Of a DNA stretch of 64,000 bases, positions 1 to 8,897 are shown piece by piece. The notes beneath the pieces were generated by a model. The model was not told the origin of the DNA, searched no databases, and saw only the letters and a program-made list of their open reading frames with translations. The first letter of the stretch is position 1. Each line of letters starts with the position of its first letter. Source of the stretch: Bog-366 sp963722555 (GTDB lineage Bacteria; Acidobacteriota; Terriglobia; UBA7540); NCBI GenBank assembly GCA_963722555.1, contig CAVRNQ010000007.1:2728001-2792000 (forward strand), in the 5' to 3' direction. A program made the translations under genes and the position numbers.

Positions 1-1200
1 GTGGTGCAGGGCTTCCAGCGCGCCACCCACCAGGGCGTGGTTCTTGCGTTCCAGGCGAATGGTTCCACGTGCGGTGAAAAGCTTCCGGACGACGAGCTTC
101 TGATCGGCCGTAATCGCGGGCAGGGGTGCCCAGCCTCCGCCGCCTCGTCCAGGTGCGGTGTCGGTGGGCTGCAGGCTCGCTTTCAGGCGTCCCAGAATGT
201 ATGTGCCGGTACTGTCCTCCAGGATAGCTATTCGCCGCTTGACCGCCAGGTCCACCAAATCAACCATCAGAGCCTTTTGGTCAAAGTCCCCTCGCCACAC
301 GTAGCGGACAGCCGCGGGCGAGAATCCCCGGGGCGGCGAGTTCCTGGGCATGAGCAATCCCGCTGCACGACGGCGCCCGCCCAGGAACCACGCCACCGTG
401 TAATAAGCCAGAACCAGCAACAGCCCGGCAAGGCCGATGAGTGGGACTTGGTTGTCCTGAAGGAAATACCGGTAATTCTCATCGTCATTGGGCAGGCGAA
501 CAAATCCCTTGGGCCAGCGGACCACGATGGTCAGGGTCTCCGGCGGCGCCAGGGGGCGCGTGGTGCGGAATTCCGCGTTGCCTTGGGCATTGAAGGACGC
601 GGAGTAATCGCTCCCCGCTGAGCCCGGCACGCCCGTGTAGGCGTCCAGCAGGACAGCGGCCGGGGCGATTCCCGCGGGCAGATGAACCGTGGCAGAAGCC
701 TCCTGAATGGGGAAGATCCAACCGCTGCCCGTCACATTCCAGTAAAGCTCATCGTGTTCGGAGAAAAACCCGAGGGCCCGATTCAAAGTGTAGGTAAGCA
801 CATACTTGTGCTCACCTGGCGACAGGGGCGCGCCGCGCTTGCCCAAGCATACGCGCAGGCCATCGGGCAGCTTTTCCAGGTGGTAGTCTTCGGGCTGGTC
901 ATCTCGCGCCAGGGAAGTGACTTCCAAATGCACAAAGTTGACGTTGCCGAAGCGATCGCGGTCGAGCGAGGGGAAGTTTCGGTGGATTCCCTCGAGGAGC
1001 CCGGGGTCCGTGGCCGACACCAAAATCGTCTCCCGCACCAGGAGCGTGTCGTCCCGACTGACGGTGATCTCACTGCGATAGGAAAGGACCTGCCCACCCC
1101 CGGACCCCGCGGCGGTTGCTGGCGCTGAGAGGCCGGCAGCATAGGAGCAGGCGAGAATGGCGAGGAGAATGCCGGTGAGAGTGGAGAACCGCTTGGGCAT
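1..1200 (-). CDS. DUF2207 domain membrane protein (C-terminus off the left edge)
   Basis: Predicted membrane protein of the DUF2207 family; its biochemical role is unknown. Only the first 400 residues are in the window and the frame stays open to base 1. An N-terminal hydrophobic signal (TGILLAILACSYAAG, about residues 9-23) is followed by a beta-rich extracytoplasmic domain. A membrane span follows at about residues 253-272 (LIGLAGLLLVLAYYTVAWF). Just after it comes the family-typical cytoplasmic motif PPRGFSPAAVRY. I translated this frame by hand from the reverse complement, starting at the ATG at 1200. It transcribes away from the sugar kinase to its right. Family assignment is by motif recognition only. 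Confidence 0.8.
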   Translation of the reverse strand, partial: MPKRFSTLTGILLAILACSYAAGLSAPATAAGSGGGQVLSYRSEITVSRDDTLLVRETILVSATDPGLLEGIHRNFPSLDRDRFGNVNFVHLEVTSLARDDQPEDYHLEKLPDGLRVCLGKRGAPLSPGEHKYVLTYTLNRALGFFSEHDELYWNVTGSGWIFPIQEASATVHLPAGIAPAAVLLDAYTGVPGSAGSDYSASFNAQGNAEFRTTRPLAPPETLTIVVRWPKGFVRLPNDDENYRYFLQDNQVPLIGLAGLLLVLAYYTVAWFLGGRRRAAGLLMPRNSPPRGFSPAAVRYVWRGDFDQKALMVDLVDLAVKRRIAILEDSTGTYILGRLKASLQPTDTAPGRGGGGWAPLPAITADQKLVVRKLFTARGTIRLERKNHALVGGALEALHH

Positions 1201-1345
1201 GTGCGCTTCCCCCTGCAGCCCGCCCCCACAGTCCGGCAAGCCGGGCAGGGAAGAGATGAAATTGCACTCGGACGTTGGCCGCTAACTTACCACACTTTGC
1301 CTGGAGAGCAATCCGGTACTTGGCGGGCGGGAGGCTGGGAGGCAG

Positions 1346-2341
1346 CTAGCGTTTGCTGCCCGCGGGGGCCGCAGGTTTCCGGCGCTGCGCAGGGGCCGGC
1401 CCATTCCGGTAGGCAGGGTTCACGTGCCGCGCGCCGGTGGCTATCAATTGCTCAGCCTCGCCCTGCGATCTGATTCCACCCCGCGCACCCAGGGCCGTGC
1501 AGTTGAGCCCGGCCAGGGCGTTGGAGAAATCCAGCGTCCGCCCGATGTCCCACGCCGACAGCAATCCAAAGATGAAGGCGCCGTGAAAGACGTCACCCGC
1601 GCCCGTGGTGTCCACGGTTTCCACGACAAAGCCCGGCGAGTAGTAGAAGCGTCCCGCCTCATAAACCAGTGCGCCGTCGCGGCCGAGCGTCATGCCGGGC
1701 ACCCGCACCCGATACTCGCGCGCCATATTCTCCAGCACCTTGAAGGGGTCGGCGTGCCCGGTGACGGCGGGAAGGAAATTCGTCGAGGCGATCAGGTAGT
1801 CGATGTGAGGGAAAAGCGTCTCGACCTTCTTATAGACCGTATCCAGGTCCGCCACCACCGGGATGCGCGCGCGCCGCGCCCAGCGCGCCGCCACGAGGGC
1901 AGCTTCCACATCGCAGCCGTCCAGGAGCAGCACGCGCGCTGATTGAATGGCCCGGGGTTTCAGTTCCTCGGGCTGGACCGCCAGCCGCGCGTCTCGGTCC
2001 CAGAAGATGGTGCGCTCGCCGGTTGCCTGGTCAACCAGAATGTAGCCAAACTGGTTGGGAGTGCCCTTTACCACCCGCGCCTGCGCCAGGTCTACTCCCT
2101 CGCGTCGCAGGCTGGCAAGCTGGAAGCGCCCGGCTTGGTCGTCGCCGAGTTTGCCGATGTACCGTGCCGTCAGTCCCAGCCGCCGGCAGGTGACCAGCGC
2201 CGTCGCCACCTGCCCGCCGGCATGCATGGACGCCGCGACCACGCGCTCCTTACCCCCCAGGGCAGGGAACTCCCGCACCGTCATGACCGTGTCCGTGGCA
2301 TTCAGGCCGAGACCGACCACATCCACCTTGGCGTTCGCCAA
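1346..2341 (-). CDS. PfkB/ribokinase-family carbohydrate kinase
   Basis: Cytoplasmic ATP-dependent sugar kinase, 331 residues. The N-terminal ribokinase pattern is visible (VDVVGLGLNATDTVM, then GGKERV). The C-terminal PfkB signature DTTGAGDVFHGAF holds the anion hole and the catalytic Asp. The frame is open further upstream, but there is no ATG near the conserved start. A TTG at 2341 has a perfect AAGGAGG eight bases upstream and gives a normal-length kinase, so I chose it. The substrate cannot be read from the sequence. It is divergent from the transketolase gene, which suggests a sugar-phosphate role, but that is inference. The C-terminal tail is rich in Pro, Ala and Lys. Confidence 0.88.
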   Translation of the reverse strand: MANAKVDVVGLGLNATDTVMTVREFPALGGKERVVAASMHAGGQVATALVTCRRLGLTARYIGKLGDDQAGRFQLASLRREGVDLAQARVVKGTPNQFGYILVDQATGERTIFWDRDARLAVQPEELKPRAIQSARVLLLDGCDVEAALVAARWARRARIPVVADLDTVYKKVETLFPHIDYLIASTNFLPAVTGHADPFKVLENMAREYRVRVPGMTLGRDGALVYEAGRFYYSPGFVVETVDTTGAGDVFHGAFIFGLLSAWDIGRTLDFSNALAGLNCTALGARGGIRSQGEAEQLIATGARHVNPAYRNGPAPAQRRKPAAPAGSKR

Positions 2342-2713
2342 TTGCGCCCCCTCCTTGCCGCAGGGGAGATACTCTACACCCCTTGCCGCCAGGTTGTGAA
2401 GCAGTGTGCGCGCAGGGTAGTGGGTCAGTTTGCTGTATCGGCGCTCAATGAATACCCCTTGCTCCCATGTATCGTTTTCTACTACCCTCGGCAGGGACAA
2501 CAGGCCCAGCCCGGAGCGGATGCGAGAGCCAGACACTTCTATGGAGAGGGCACTTGCAGCCGGGGGAATCTCCCAGCACGACGGGCAAGGGCGGGGGTCC
2601 GAGGAAGGGCGCCGGGACAGTTTCCGCCGCGCCGGTCTGGTGGCCCGGGAAAATGGGTCAACCTGGTGAGAGATCCGGGCCAGCCCCGACGACCATCCCA
2701 GGAGGGTATCCAC
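2342..2713. promoter_or_regulatory. Divergent intergenic region between the sugar kinase and transketolase genes
   Basis: These 372 bases must hold the promoters of both divergent genes if the chosen starts are right. The only sites I can point to are the two ribosome binding sites, AAGGAGG for the kinase and GGAGGG at 2701-2706 for transketolase. I see no convincing operator palindrome. Confidence 0.4.
2350..2356 (-). promoter_or_regulatory. Shine-Dalgarno that fixes a TTG start
   Basis: The minus strand reads AAGGAGG eight bases before the TTG at 2341. No ATG or GTG lies at a comparable position, so this site decides the start of the PfkB-family kinase. Confidence 0.7.
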
Positions 2714-4744
2714 ATGACTCCCACGATTGAGGCGCGTGGTCCCAGGCTCAGCCTTGACGAGCTGAAGCTGGCGGCGGCGGAGATGCGTGCGGTCAACCTG
2801 ATTGACATCTTCGCGGCAGGCTCAGGGCATCCGGGTGGGACGCTCTCCATCATGGATGTCGCCGCGGCGCTCTACCTGCGGGTGCTCAACCACGACCCCA
2901 AGGACCCCGCCTGGCCCGCGCGCGACCGCGTCTTCTGGTCAACCGGGCACAAAGCGCCGGCCCTTTACGTGGCGCTGGGCAAGGCGGGCTATTTCCCGCT
3001 CGACGACACCGTGCTGCTGCGCCAGTTCGGCACGGGATTTGAGGGACACCCGAATTGGCTGAAGCTGCCGGGGGTGGAAGTTTCGAGCGGCTCCCTCGGG
3101 CAGGGGCTGGGAGTGGCCGTGGGCAACGCGCTGGCGGGGAGGCTCGCCGGCCGGCCCTACCGCGTTTACTGCATCATGGGAGATGGCGAGCAGCAGGAAG
3201 GGAGCATCTGGGAATCCGCCATGGCCGCCGGGCACTACAAGCTGGACAATCTCTGCGGGATTATCGACAAGAATGACCTGCAGATTGACGGCTGGGTCCG
3301 CGATGTGATGAATGTCGATCCCCTGGTCGAGAAGTACGCGGCCTTCGGTTGGAACGTGCTGGAGATCAATGGGCACGACCTAGGCGAAATCCTCGCCGCC
3401 TTTGAGCGTGCCGCCGCGACCGCAGGCCGTCCCACGGTTGTGATCGCGCACACCGTGAAGGGCAAGGGCGTCGGCTACATGGAGAACCAGGCGGGCTGGC
3501 ATGGGATTGCGCCCAATCGCGAGCAGTTTGGGAAAGCCATGATCGATCTCGCTACGCCCGCGGTGCCCCCCGAGCGGCAGGCGGCCATGCTGGCGCAGGC
3601 CCAGGCGCACGCCCAAAGCGCCGCCGCCCAGGCAAGGGCCGGGCTGCCGCAGTTCCGGCGCAATTACTGGTGGAATGCGGGTGCGACAATGAAGGTGGAG
3701 ATGGACCCCACCCGCATGGGCTTCGGGCGGGGGCTCGAAATCGCCGGCGCCGACGAGCGCATCGTGACCATCCACGCCGACATTTCGGGCTCGATCAAGA
3801 TCACGGACTTCGAGGCCAGGCATCCCGAGCGCAAGCGCCGCGTCTTCAGTGTAGGGATTGCCGAGCAGAACATGATGCAGGTGGCGGCGGGCCTGGCGAA
3901 GGAAGGGCTGATTCCGGTGACCGGCACCTACGGTGTTTTCGCCTCGGGGCGCTGCTGGGACCAGATCCGCACCACCATCTGTTATTCAAACTTGAACGTC
4001 AAGATCGCCGGCGCGCACGGCGGCATCTCCGTGGGCGCGGACGGCGCCACGCACCAGGCGCTGGAAGAAATCTCGTTGATGGCCATCCTTCCTAACATGC
4101 ACGTGGTCGTTCCGTGCGACGCGCTGGAGACGGAGAGGGCCACTCTCTACACCCTGTTGGAGCTGGCCGGGCCGGCCTACATCCGCTACGCGCGCGAGGC
4201 CACGCCGGTTGTGACCACGCGCGAGACGCCGTTCAAATTCGGCGTCGCCAACATCATCCGTTATCGCGGCGAGAAGCCGCGCTTCGGCGAGGCGTTCGAG
4301 ACCTTCCTCTCGACGGACTATGCGGGCGAAGCGGAGGCAGTTTCCATCGTTGCCTGCGGGCCCATGGTGCCGGAAGCCATGCGCGCCGCCTGGCTGCTGA
4401 AAGAAGAACACGGGATTGAGACGCGCGTCCTGAATGTGCACACCGTGAAGCCGCTCGATGTGGCGGCGCTGGTGCGGGCGGCGGAAGAAACCGGCATCGT
4501 CGTCACCGCCGAGGAACACCAGGTGGGAGGCTTCGGCAATATCGTGGCCGGAGCGATTCTGAACTATCGTCAGAATTTCCAGTTGCCGCTTTTGCTGGAT
4601 AGGGTGGGCGTTCCGGATTGCTTTGGCCTTTCCGGCAAGCCCTGGGAACTGATGCAGCATTTCGGCCTGTGCGCCGAGCACATCGCCGAGCGGGCGCTCA
4701 AGCTTCGCGCCAAGCGCGCCAGCGCCAAACACTTGGCGGCGTGA
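2714..4744 (+). CDS. tkt: Transketolase (full-length, both halves fused)
   Basis: Thiamine-diphosphate enzyme of the non-oxidative pentose phosphate pathway, moving two-carbon ketol units between sugar phosphates. The product is 676 residues, so the N-terminal ThDP-binding half and the C-terminal pyrimidine/transketolase_C half are in one chain rather than split. Visible motifs are GSGHPGGTLSIMD near residue 37 and the ThDP/Mg motif GDGEQQEGSIWE. The second half has VGIAEQNMMQVAAGLA with the catalytic Glu. The ATG at 2714 follows GGAGGG. The frame is open far upstream, but that part is antisense to the kinase and is not protein-like. Confidence 0.95.
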   Translation: MTPTIEARGPRLSLDELKLAAAEMRAVNLIDIFAAGSGHPGGTLSIMDVAAALYLRVLNHDPKDPAWPARDRVFWSTGHKAPALYVALGKAGYFPLDDTVLLRQFGTGFEGHPNWLKLPGVEVSSGSLGQGLGVAVGNALAGRLAGRPYRVYCIMGDGEQQEGSIWESAMAAGHYKLDNLCGIIDKNDLQIDGWVRDVMNVDPLVEKYAAFGWNVLEINGHDLGEILAAFERAAATAGRPTVVIAHTVKGKGVGYMENQAGWHGIAPNREQFGKAMIDLATPAVPPERQAAMLAQAQAHAQSAAAQARAGLPQFRRNYWWNAGATMKVEMDPTRMGFGRGLEIAGADERIVTIHADISGSIKITDFEARHPERKRRVFSVGIAEQNMMQVAAGLAKEGLIPVTGTYGVFASGRCWDQIRTTICYSNLNVKIAGAHGGISVGADGATHQALEEISLMAILPNMHVVVPCDALETERATLYTLLELAGPAYIRYAREATPVVTTRETPFKFGVANIIRYRGEKPRFGEAFETFLSTDYAGEAEAVSIVACGPMVPEAMRAAWLLKEEHGIETRVLNVHTVKPLDVAALVRAAEETGIVVTAEEHQVGGFGNIVAGAILNYRQNFQLPLLLDRVGVPDCFGLSGKPWELMQHFGLCAEHIAERALKLRAKRASAKHLAA

Positions 4745-4771
4745 AGGTTGATCTTCGCGGCATTTGGAGCG

Positions 4772-4795
4772 CCGACCTTCAGGTCGGAAGTTTTT
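4772..4795 (+). terminator. Hairpin plus T-run between convergent genes
   Basis: Stem CCGACCT / AGGTCGG with a 2-base loop, followed by AAGTTTTT. It lies 28 bases past the transketolase stop and faces the convergent aminotransferase gene. It looks like an intrinsic terminator, though similar GACCTTCAGGTC hairpins can also be dispersed repeats. Confidence 0.45.
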
Positions 4796-4860
4796 GGTTG
4801 CCCATCGAGCGGAGCTGAAGGTCAGCGCTACTGAAGCCCATCATGTGAACAGCATTGTTC

Positions 4861-6051
4861 CTAAGCCTTGTTCTTGGCCACCCAACTCTCAATCCGTTCG
4901 AGCGCCTTCCGGATGTTCTCAACCGAATTTGCGAACGAGAACCGCAGGTAGCCGTCGCCCCAGGCGCCGAAAGCGGAGCCCCACAGGCAAGCCACTCCGG
5001 CTTCGGTCAGAAGCGCGTCGGCCAGAGCCCGCGTGGGGCGCCCGGTATCGCGAATATTGGGGAAGACGTAGAACGCCCCGTGCGGCTGGCGGCAACGGAA
5101 GCCTGGAATGCGGTTCAACCCCTCGACCATTACGGCGCGGCGGCGGCGAAACTCCTCGCGCATATGGTCGACGGAATCCTGCGGGCCGCGCAGCGCCTCG
5201 ACGCCGGCGATTTGGCTGAAGCTGGCGGTGCAGGAATTGGAGTTGGTCATGAGCAAGGTAATCTGCTTCGCCAGGTCGGCGCGCATGACGCCATAGCCCA
5301 TGCGCCAACCGGTCATGGCGTAGGTTTTGGAGAAGCCGTTCAGGATGATCGTCCACTCCTTCATGCCGGGAAACTGCGCGAGGCTCGCATGCTCGCCTTC
5401 GTAAATCAGCCGGCTGTAGATCTCATCGGAGAGGACGAAGATTTCGCGGCCCGCCAGCGCCTGCGCCAGGCGCGCGATCTGGGCGCGGCTCATCACCCCG
5501 CCGGTGGGATTGTGCGGGCTGTTCAGGATGATCAGGCGCGTGCGGTCGGTGATCTTTTCCAGGATCCCGTCCACGTCCACGTCAAAGTCGTGATCCTCGC
5601 ACAAGCCGTAAGGGACCTCCTTGGCGCCCACAAATCGAATCATGGATTCGTAGATGGGGAAGCCGGGATTGGGATAGAGCACCTCGTCGCCGCTCTCCAC
5701 GAGCGCCAGCAGCGTGAAGAACATGATGGGCTTGCCGCCCGGCGTGATGACAACTTCCGCCGGGTCAACCGTGATGCCAAGATGCTTGGCGACATCGTCC
5801 GCCGCGGCCGCGCGTAGTTGGGGAAGCCCAGCCGACGGCCCGTAGTGAGTCCAACCCTCGTGCAGAGCACGGGTCGCCGCGTCGACGATGTGGGGCGGCG
5901 TCGCGAAGTCCGGCTCACCAATTTCCAGGTGAATGATCTCTTGGCCGCGCGCCTCCAGTTCCCGCACGCGGACGAGCACTTCAAAGGCACTCTCCGTCCC
6001 CAGACGGGACATGCGGTTTGCCAGCCTCAATGTGGCCGAATTTGTAGTCAT
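4861..6051 (-). CDS. Class I/II PLP-dependent aminotransferase (AspAT superfamily)
   Basis: Transfers amino groups between amino acids and 2-oxo acids using pyridoxal phosphate; cytoplasmic, 396 residues, the usual length. Visible features are the N-terminal EIGEPDFATPPH, NSPHNPTGGVMS (substrate and PLP contacts), SDEIYSRLIYEG (PLP pyridine Asp and Tyr), and the Schiff-base Lys in FSKTYAMTGWRMGY. A C-terminal Arg sits in YLRFSFANS. The ATG at 6051 is preferred over an upstream in-frame TTG at 6096 because homologous sequence begins close to it. Substrate specificity is not determinable. It converges on the transketolase gene. Confidence 0.9.
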   Translation of the reverse strand: MTTNSATLRLANRMSRLGTESAFEVLVRVRELEARGQEIIHLEIGEPDFATPPHIVDAATRALHEGWTHYGPSAGLPQLRAAAADDVAKHLGITVDPAEVVITPGGKPIMFFTLLALVESGDEVLYPNPGFPIYESMIRFVGAKEVPYGLCEDHDFDVDVDGILEKITDRTRLIILNSPHNPTGGVMSRAQIARLAQALAGREIFVLSDEIYSRLIYEGEHASLAQFPGMKEWTIILNGFSKTYAMTGWRMGYGVMRADLAKQITLLMTNSNSCTASFSQIAGVEALRGPQDSVDHMREEFRRRRAVMVEGLNRIPGFRCRQPHGAFYVFPNIRDTGRPTRALADALLTEAGVACLWGSAFGAWGDGYLRFSFANSVENIRKALERIESWVAKNKA

Positions 6052-6441
6052 GAATTGCCCCCATTGGCCCTCGGGTAGATTCCCGTCGCTCACCAAGGCT
6101 GGTCAGGATATCCCTCTGGAAACTCAAAGTCCAGCGGGGCTTCGCCCCGGGTCTTGGTTCCGGTGCACCGAGTTATGGGTTAGAAGACAAACTCTATGCC
6201 TTCGGGCAAGGTTTTTCCGACCTTTGAAATGCCGCAAAGGGGGAATTAATGACTGGGGCATTCGTCGCAGGCTGGAGCGGCACATGGCACAAATGTCGTT
6301 TGGACTTTCAAATAATGTCAAGTGTGTCCCCTCTGCTCGGCGCAACTCGTTTAATTGCTTAACATTTCCAATGCTCTTGTGACCGCCAATTTGGCTCAAG
6401 GCGTGCAGAACTAATGCCGAAAGGGTTAGGGAGCGATACCA
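6052..6441. other. Intergenic region upstream of the hydrogenase operon
   Basis: 390 bases between the divergent aminotransferase and the CNBD protein gene. It is AT-richer than its surroundings around 6290-6380. It should carry the hydrogenase operon promoter, but I find no clear -35/-10 pair, sigma54 element or FNR-type palindrome. Confidence 0.3.
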
Positions 6442-6894
6442 ATGGCGGAACTGGCATCGTGGTATGGAAGTTTCCTGGCGAAGTTTTCGCCGCGGGTGCA
6501 AGAGAAGTTACTGTCCGCTGCGGAGACTTTTCAATTCAAGGCTGGGCAGGACATTTTTCGTGAAGGTGACTCCAGTCTCTACCTTTACATTGTGAAGGAC
6601 GGTCGGGTGGCGGTGGAACTGCATGTGCCTTCCAAAGGGCGCCGTACGATTTTTACGGCGGGCCCGGGAGATGTGTTCGACTGGTCGGCCGTGGTGGAGC
6701 CGCGCTTGGCGACAGCCTCGGCACGGGCGGTGGAAGATACGGAGGCCCTGGGACTTAAGGGCGGGGCGCTGATGGACTTTTGTCGCGAGGATGGCGAACT
6801 GGGGTTTGAGCTTTACCGGGCCGTTACGGAAGTGATTGCTGCCCGTTTGACCGCGACGCGACTGCAATTACTGGATGTTTTCTCAGTTGGGTAG
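6442..6894 (+). CDS. Cyclic-nucleotide-binding-domain protein without DNA-binding domain
   Basis: A 150-residue stand-alone cNMP-binding fold of the Crp/Fnr sensory type. The beta-roll is recognisable (FQFKAGQDIFREGD, then LYIVKDGRVAVEL, then GPGDVFDWSAVV). The protein ends at the position of the long C-helix (FELYRAVTEVIAARL), so the usual winged-helix domain is absent. It cannot be a classical Crp-type DNA-binding regulator. The start follows AGGGAG. It sits 14 bases upstream of hydB in the same orientation, so it probably belongs to the hydrogenase operon as a ligand-sensing or protein-binding partner; that role is inference. Confidence 0.8.
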   Translation: MAELASWYGSFLAKFSPRVQEKLLSAAETFQFKAGQDIFREGDSSLYLYIVKDGRVAVELHVPSKGRRTIFTAGPGDVFDWSAVVEPRLATASARAVEDTEALGLKGGALMDFCREDGELGFELYRAVTEVIAARLTATRLQLLDVFSVG

Positions 6895-6908
6895 GAGGCG
6901 GATTCACT

Positions 6909-8033
6909 ATGACACCAAGCCTTCCTCGGGTTGCCGCCAGAGTGGTGGTGTCGAAGGCATCACTGCAGAAGGTTTTCGACAACTTGCGGGTGTCGGGCTT
7001 CTCCTTGGTGGGTCCGACGGTGCGTGAGGGCGCGATCGTCCTGGATGCGATCACCCAGGTGAGTGATCTTCCGGTGGGCTGGAGCGACCAGCAGTCTCCG
7101 GGACAGTACCGGTTAATGCATACTCGGGAACCTCAATACTTTGCGTATAGTTGCGGGCCGCAGTCGTGGAAGACTTACCTGCTTCCCCCGCGCCTGAAGC
7201 TGTTCTCGGTGGAGAAGGAGAAAGGCAACTGGCAGGTCCAACCCGCGCAGAACATCGTGCCGCGCTACGCTTTTATCGGAGTGCGCGCCTGTGAGTTGAG
7301 CGCTATCGGCATCCAGGACCGGGTTTTCCTGGGCGGGGAATTTCGCGATCCCCACTACGCGCGCCGGCGAGGGCCGATTTTCATTCTGGCGACGCAGTGC
7401 ACGCAATCGGCCGCGACCTGCTTCTGCGTCTCCATGCAGACGGGTCCCCGCGCCACGGGAGGATTTGACCTGGCCCTGACCGAACTGCCCGACACCTTCG
7501 TGATGGAGGTCGGCTCCGAAGCCGGCTCGGAAATGCTGCGCGACACTGCCTGGGGACCCGCTACGGCTTTTGACCTGGGCCGCGCTGCGCAGGCCTGCCA
7601 ACGCGCCGAGCGCGAGATGCAGCGGCAGATGCGCACCGACGACTTGCCCCGCTTGCTTTATGACAACCTGGATCATCCCCGCTGGGACGAGGTGGCGACG
7701 CGCTGCCTGTCGTGCGCTAACTGCACGCAGGTGTGCCCCACTTGCTTTTGCGTGACCGTGGAAGATCACAGTAACTTGAAAGCCACGGCCGCGGAGCGCA
7801 CCCGCGTTTGGGACTCCTGCTACGCCCTGGATTTTTCGCACGTGCATGGTGGAAACATCCGCCCCACGATCCGCTCGCGCTATCGCCAGTGGCTGACCCA
7901 CAAGCTGGCCTCCTGGATTGACCAGTTTGGGGTTTCCGGCTGCGTGGGCTGCGGGCGTTGCATCACCTGGTGTCCGGTAGGGATTGACTTGACCGAAGAA
8001 GTGCAGGCGATCCGCGACAAGGCTTCCAAATGA
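6909..8033 (+). CDS. hydB: Group 3b [NiFe]-hydrogenase beta subunit (4Fe-4S dicluster, HydB/AsrA-like)
   Basis: Electron-transfer subunit of the soluble NAD(P)-linked hydrogenase (sulfhydrogenase family), 374 residues. It carries two C-terminal ferredoxin-type clusters: CLSCANCTQVCPTC near residues 264-277 and CVGCGRCITWCPVG near 345-358. The N-terminal part resembles anaerobic sulfite reductase subunit A. AGGAGG lies 10 bases upstream of the ATG. Its stop overlaps the hydG start (ATGA), which indicates translational coupling. It should pass electrons between the HydD clusters and the HydG flavin. Confidence 0.9.
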   Translation: MTPSLPRVAARVVVSKASLQKVFDNLRVSGFSLVGPTVREGAIVLDAITQVSDLPVGWSDQQSPGQYRLMHTREPQYFAYSCGPQSWKTYLLPPRLKLFSVEKEKGNWQVQPAQNIVPRYAFIGVRACELSAIGIQDRVFLGGEFRDPHYARRRGPIFILATQCTQSAATCFCVSMQTGPRATGGFDLALTELPDTFVMEVGSEAGSEMLRDTAWGPATAFDLGRAAQACQRAEREMQRQMRTDDLPRLLYDNLDHPRWDEVATRCLSCANCTQVCPTCFCVTVEDHSNLKATAAERTRVWDSCYALDFSHVHGGNIRPTIRSRYRQWLTHKLASWIDQFGVSGCVGCGRCITWCPVGIDLTEEVQAIRDKASK

Positions 8034-8896
8034 GCATCGCAATTCCCACCCTTGATCCTCGTTCCGCGCTAGACCCCATGCTTCCGCATCCGGCGGTGAT
8101 TCAGGCCATCAAGCCGGAGGCGTACGGCATTTCCACGTTCTCCCTGGGTTTTGTTGATCCCGCAGAAGCCGCGGCGTACCGCTTCTTTCCCGGGCAATTC
8201 AACATGCTCTATCTGCCGGGCTTGGGCGAAGTGGCCATTTCCCTCAGTTCCGACCCCGGCGAGCCCCAGGTCTTGGGGCACACCGTCCGCGATGCGGGCA
8301 GCGTAACGCGCGCCGTGGGACGCCTGCGTCCCGGGGACCTGTTAGGAGTGCGGGGGCCTTATGGCAGCGCCTGGCCGCTCGAGAACGCCGCGGGCAAGAA
8401 CCTGGTCCTGGTAGCGGGAGGAATTGGCTTGGCGCCGCTGCGGCCCGTCATCCTCTCGGTGCTGCGCCAACGCGACCAGTACGGCCGCGTCCTGCTTCTG
8501 TATGGCGCGCGCACGCCCGCCGACCTGCTTTACCTCGAGGAGGTGGGGCGCTGGCGCGAGGGCGGGGTGGAAGTACACATCACGGTGGACTTGGCGGATG
8601 AAAACTGGAAAGGGCAGGTCGGCGTGGTGCCGCAGCTCTTTTACCGCATCCGCATTGATCCCAAACAGACGCTGGTGATGACCTGCGGGCCGGAGATCAT
8701 GATGCGCTTCGTGATTTACGAGGCCCTGGCGCGCCGCATTCCCAAGCAGTCCATCTTTCTTTCCATGGAGCGCAACATGAAGTGCGCTGTGGGTTTCTGC
8801 GGCCACTGCCAGGTGGGGCCCATGTTTATCTGCAAGCAAGGGCCGGTGTTCAACTTCGCTGTCCTGGAGCCGTTCTTTGGCAAGGAGGACTTCTAA
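8030..8896 (+). CDS. hydG: Group 3b [NiFe]-hydrogenase gamma subunit (FAD/NAD(P)-binding, HydG/AsrB-like)
   Basis: Flavoprotein subunit carrying the NAD(P)H site, 288 residues. A ferredoxin-NADP reductase-type FAD domain comes first (FPGQFNMLYLPG). The pyridine-nucleotide domain follows (LVLVAGGIGLAPLRPV). A C-terminal [2Fe-2S] site reads CAVGFCGHC with a downstream Cys in FICKQG. It overlaps hydB by four bases. The last codons contain the AAGGAGG that serves hydD. It is named after the hydrogenase gamma subunit and is not the [FeFe] maturase HydG. Confidence 0.9.
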   Translation: MSIAIPTLDPRSALDPMLPHPAVIQAIKPEAYGISTFSLGFVDPAEAAAYRFFPGQFNMLYLPGLGEVAISLSSDPGEPQVLGHTVRDAGSVTRAVGRLRPGDLLGVRGPYGSAWPLENAAGKNLVLVAGGIGLAPLRPVILSVLRQRDQYGRVLLLYGARTPADLLYLEEVGRWREGGVEVHITVDLADENWKGQVGVVPQLFYRIRIDPKQTLVMTCGPEIMMRFVIYEALARRIPKQSIFLSMERNMKCAVGFCGHCQVGPMFICKQGPVFNFAVLEPFFGKEDF

Positions 8897-8897
8897 G

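Noticed and set aside
1..621. 206-codon open frame on the plus strand at the left edge
   Set aside because: It is antisense to the DUF2207 protein, whose motifs and signal peptide are clear; high GC opens spurious frames.
2342..2713. Longer N-terminus of the PfkB kinase (open frame to 2713)
   Set aside because: The extension is not kinase-like and a perfect Shine-Dalgarno precedes the internal TTG at 2341.
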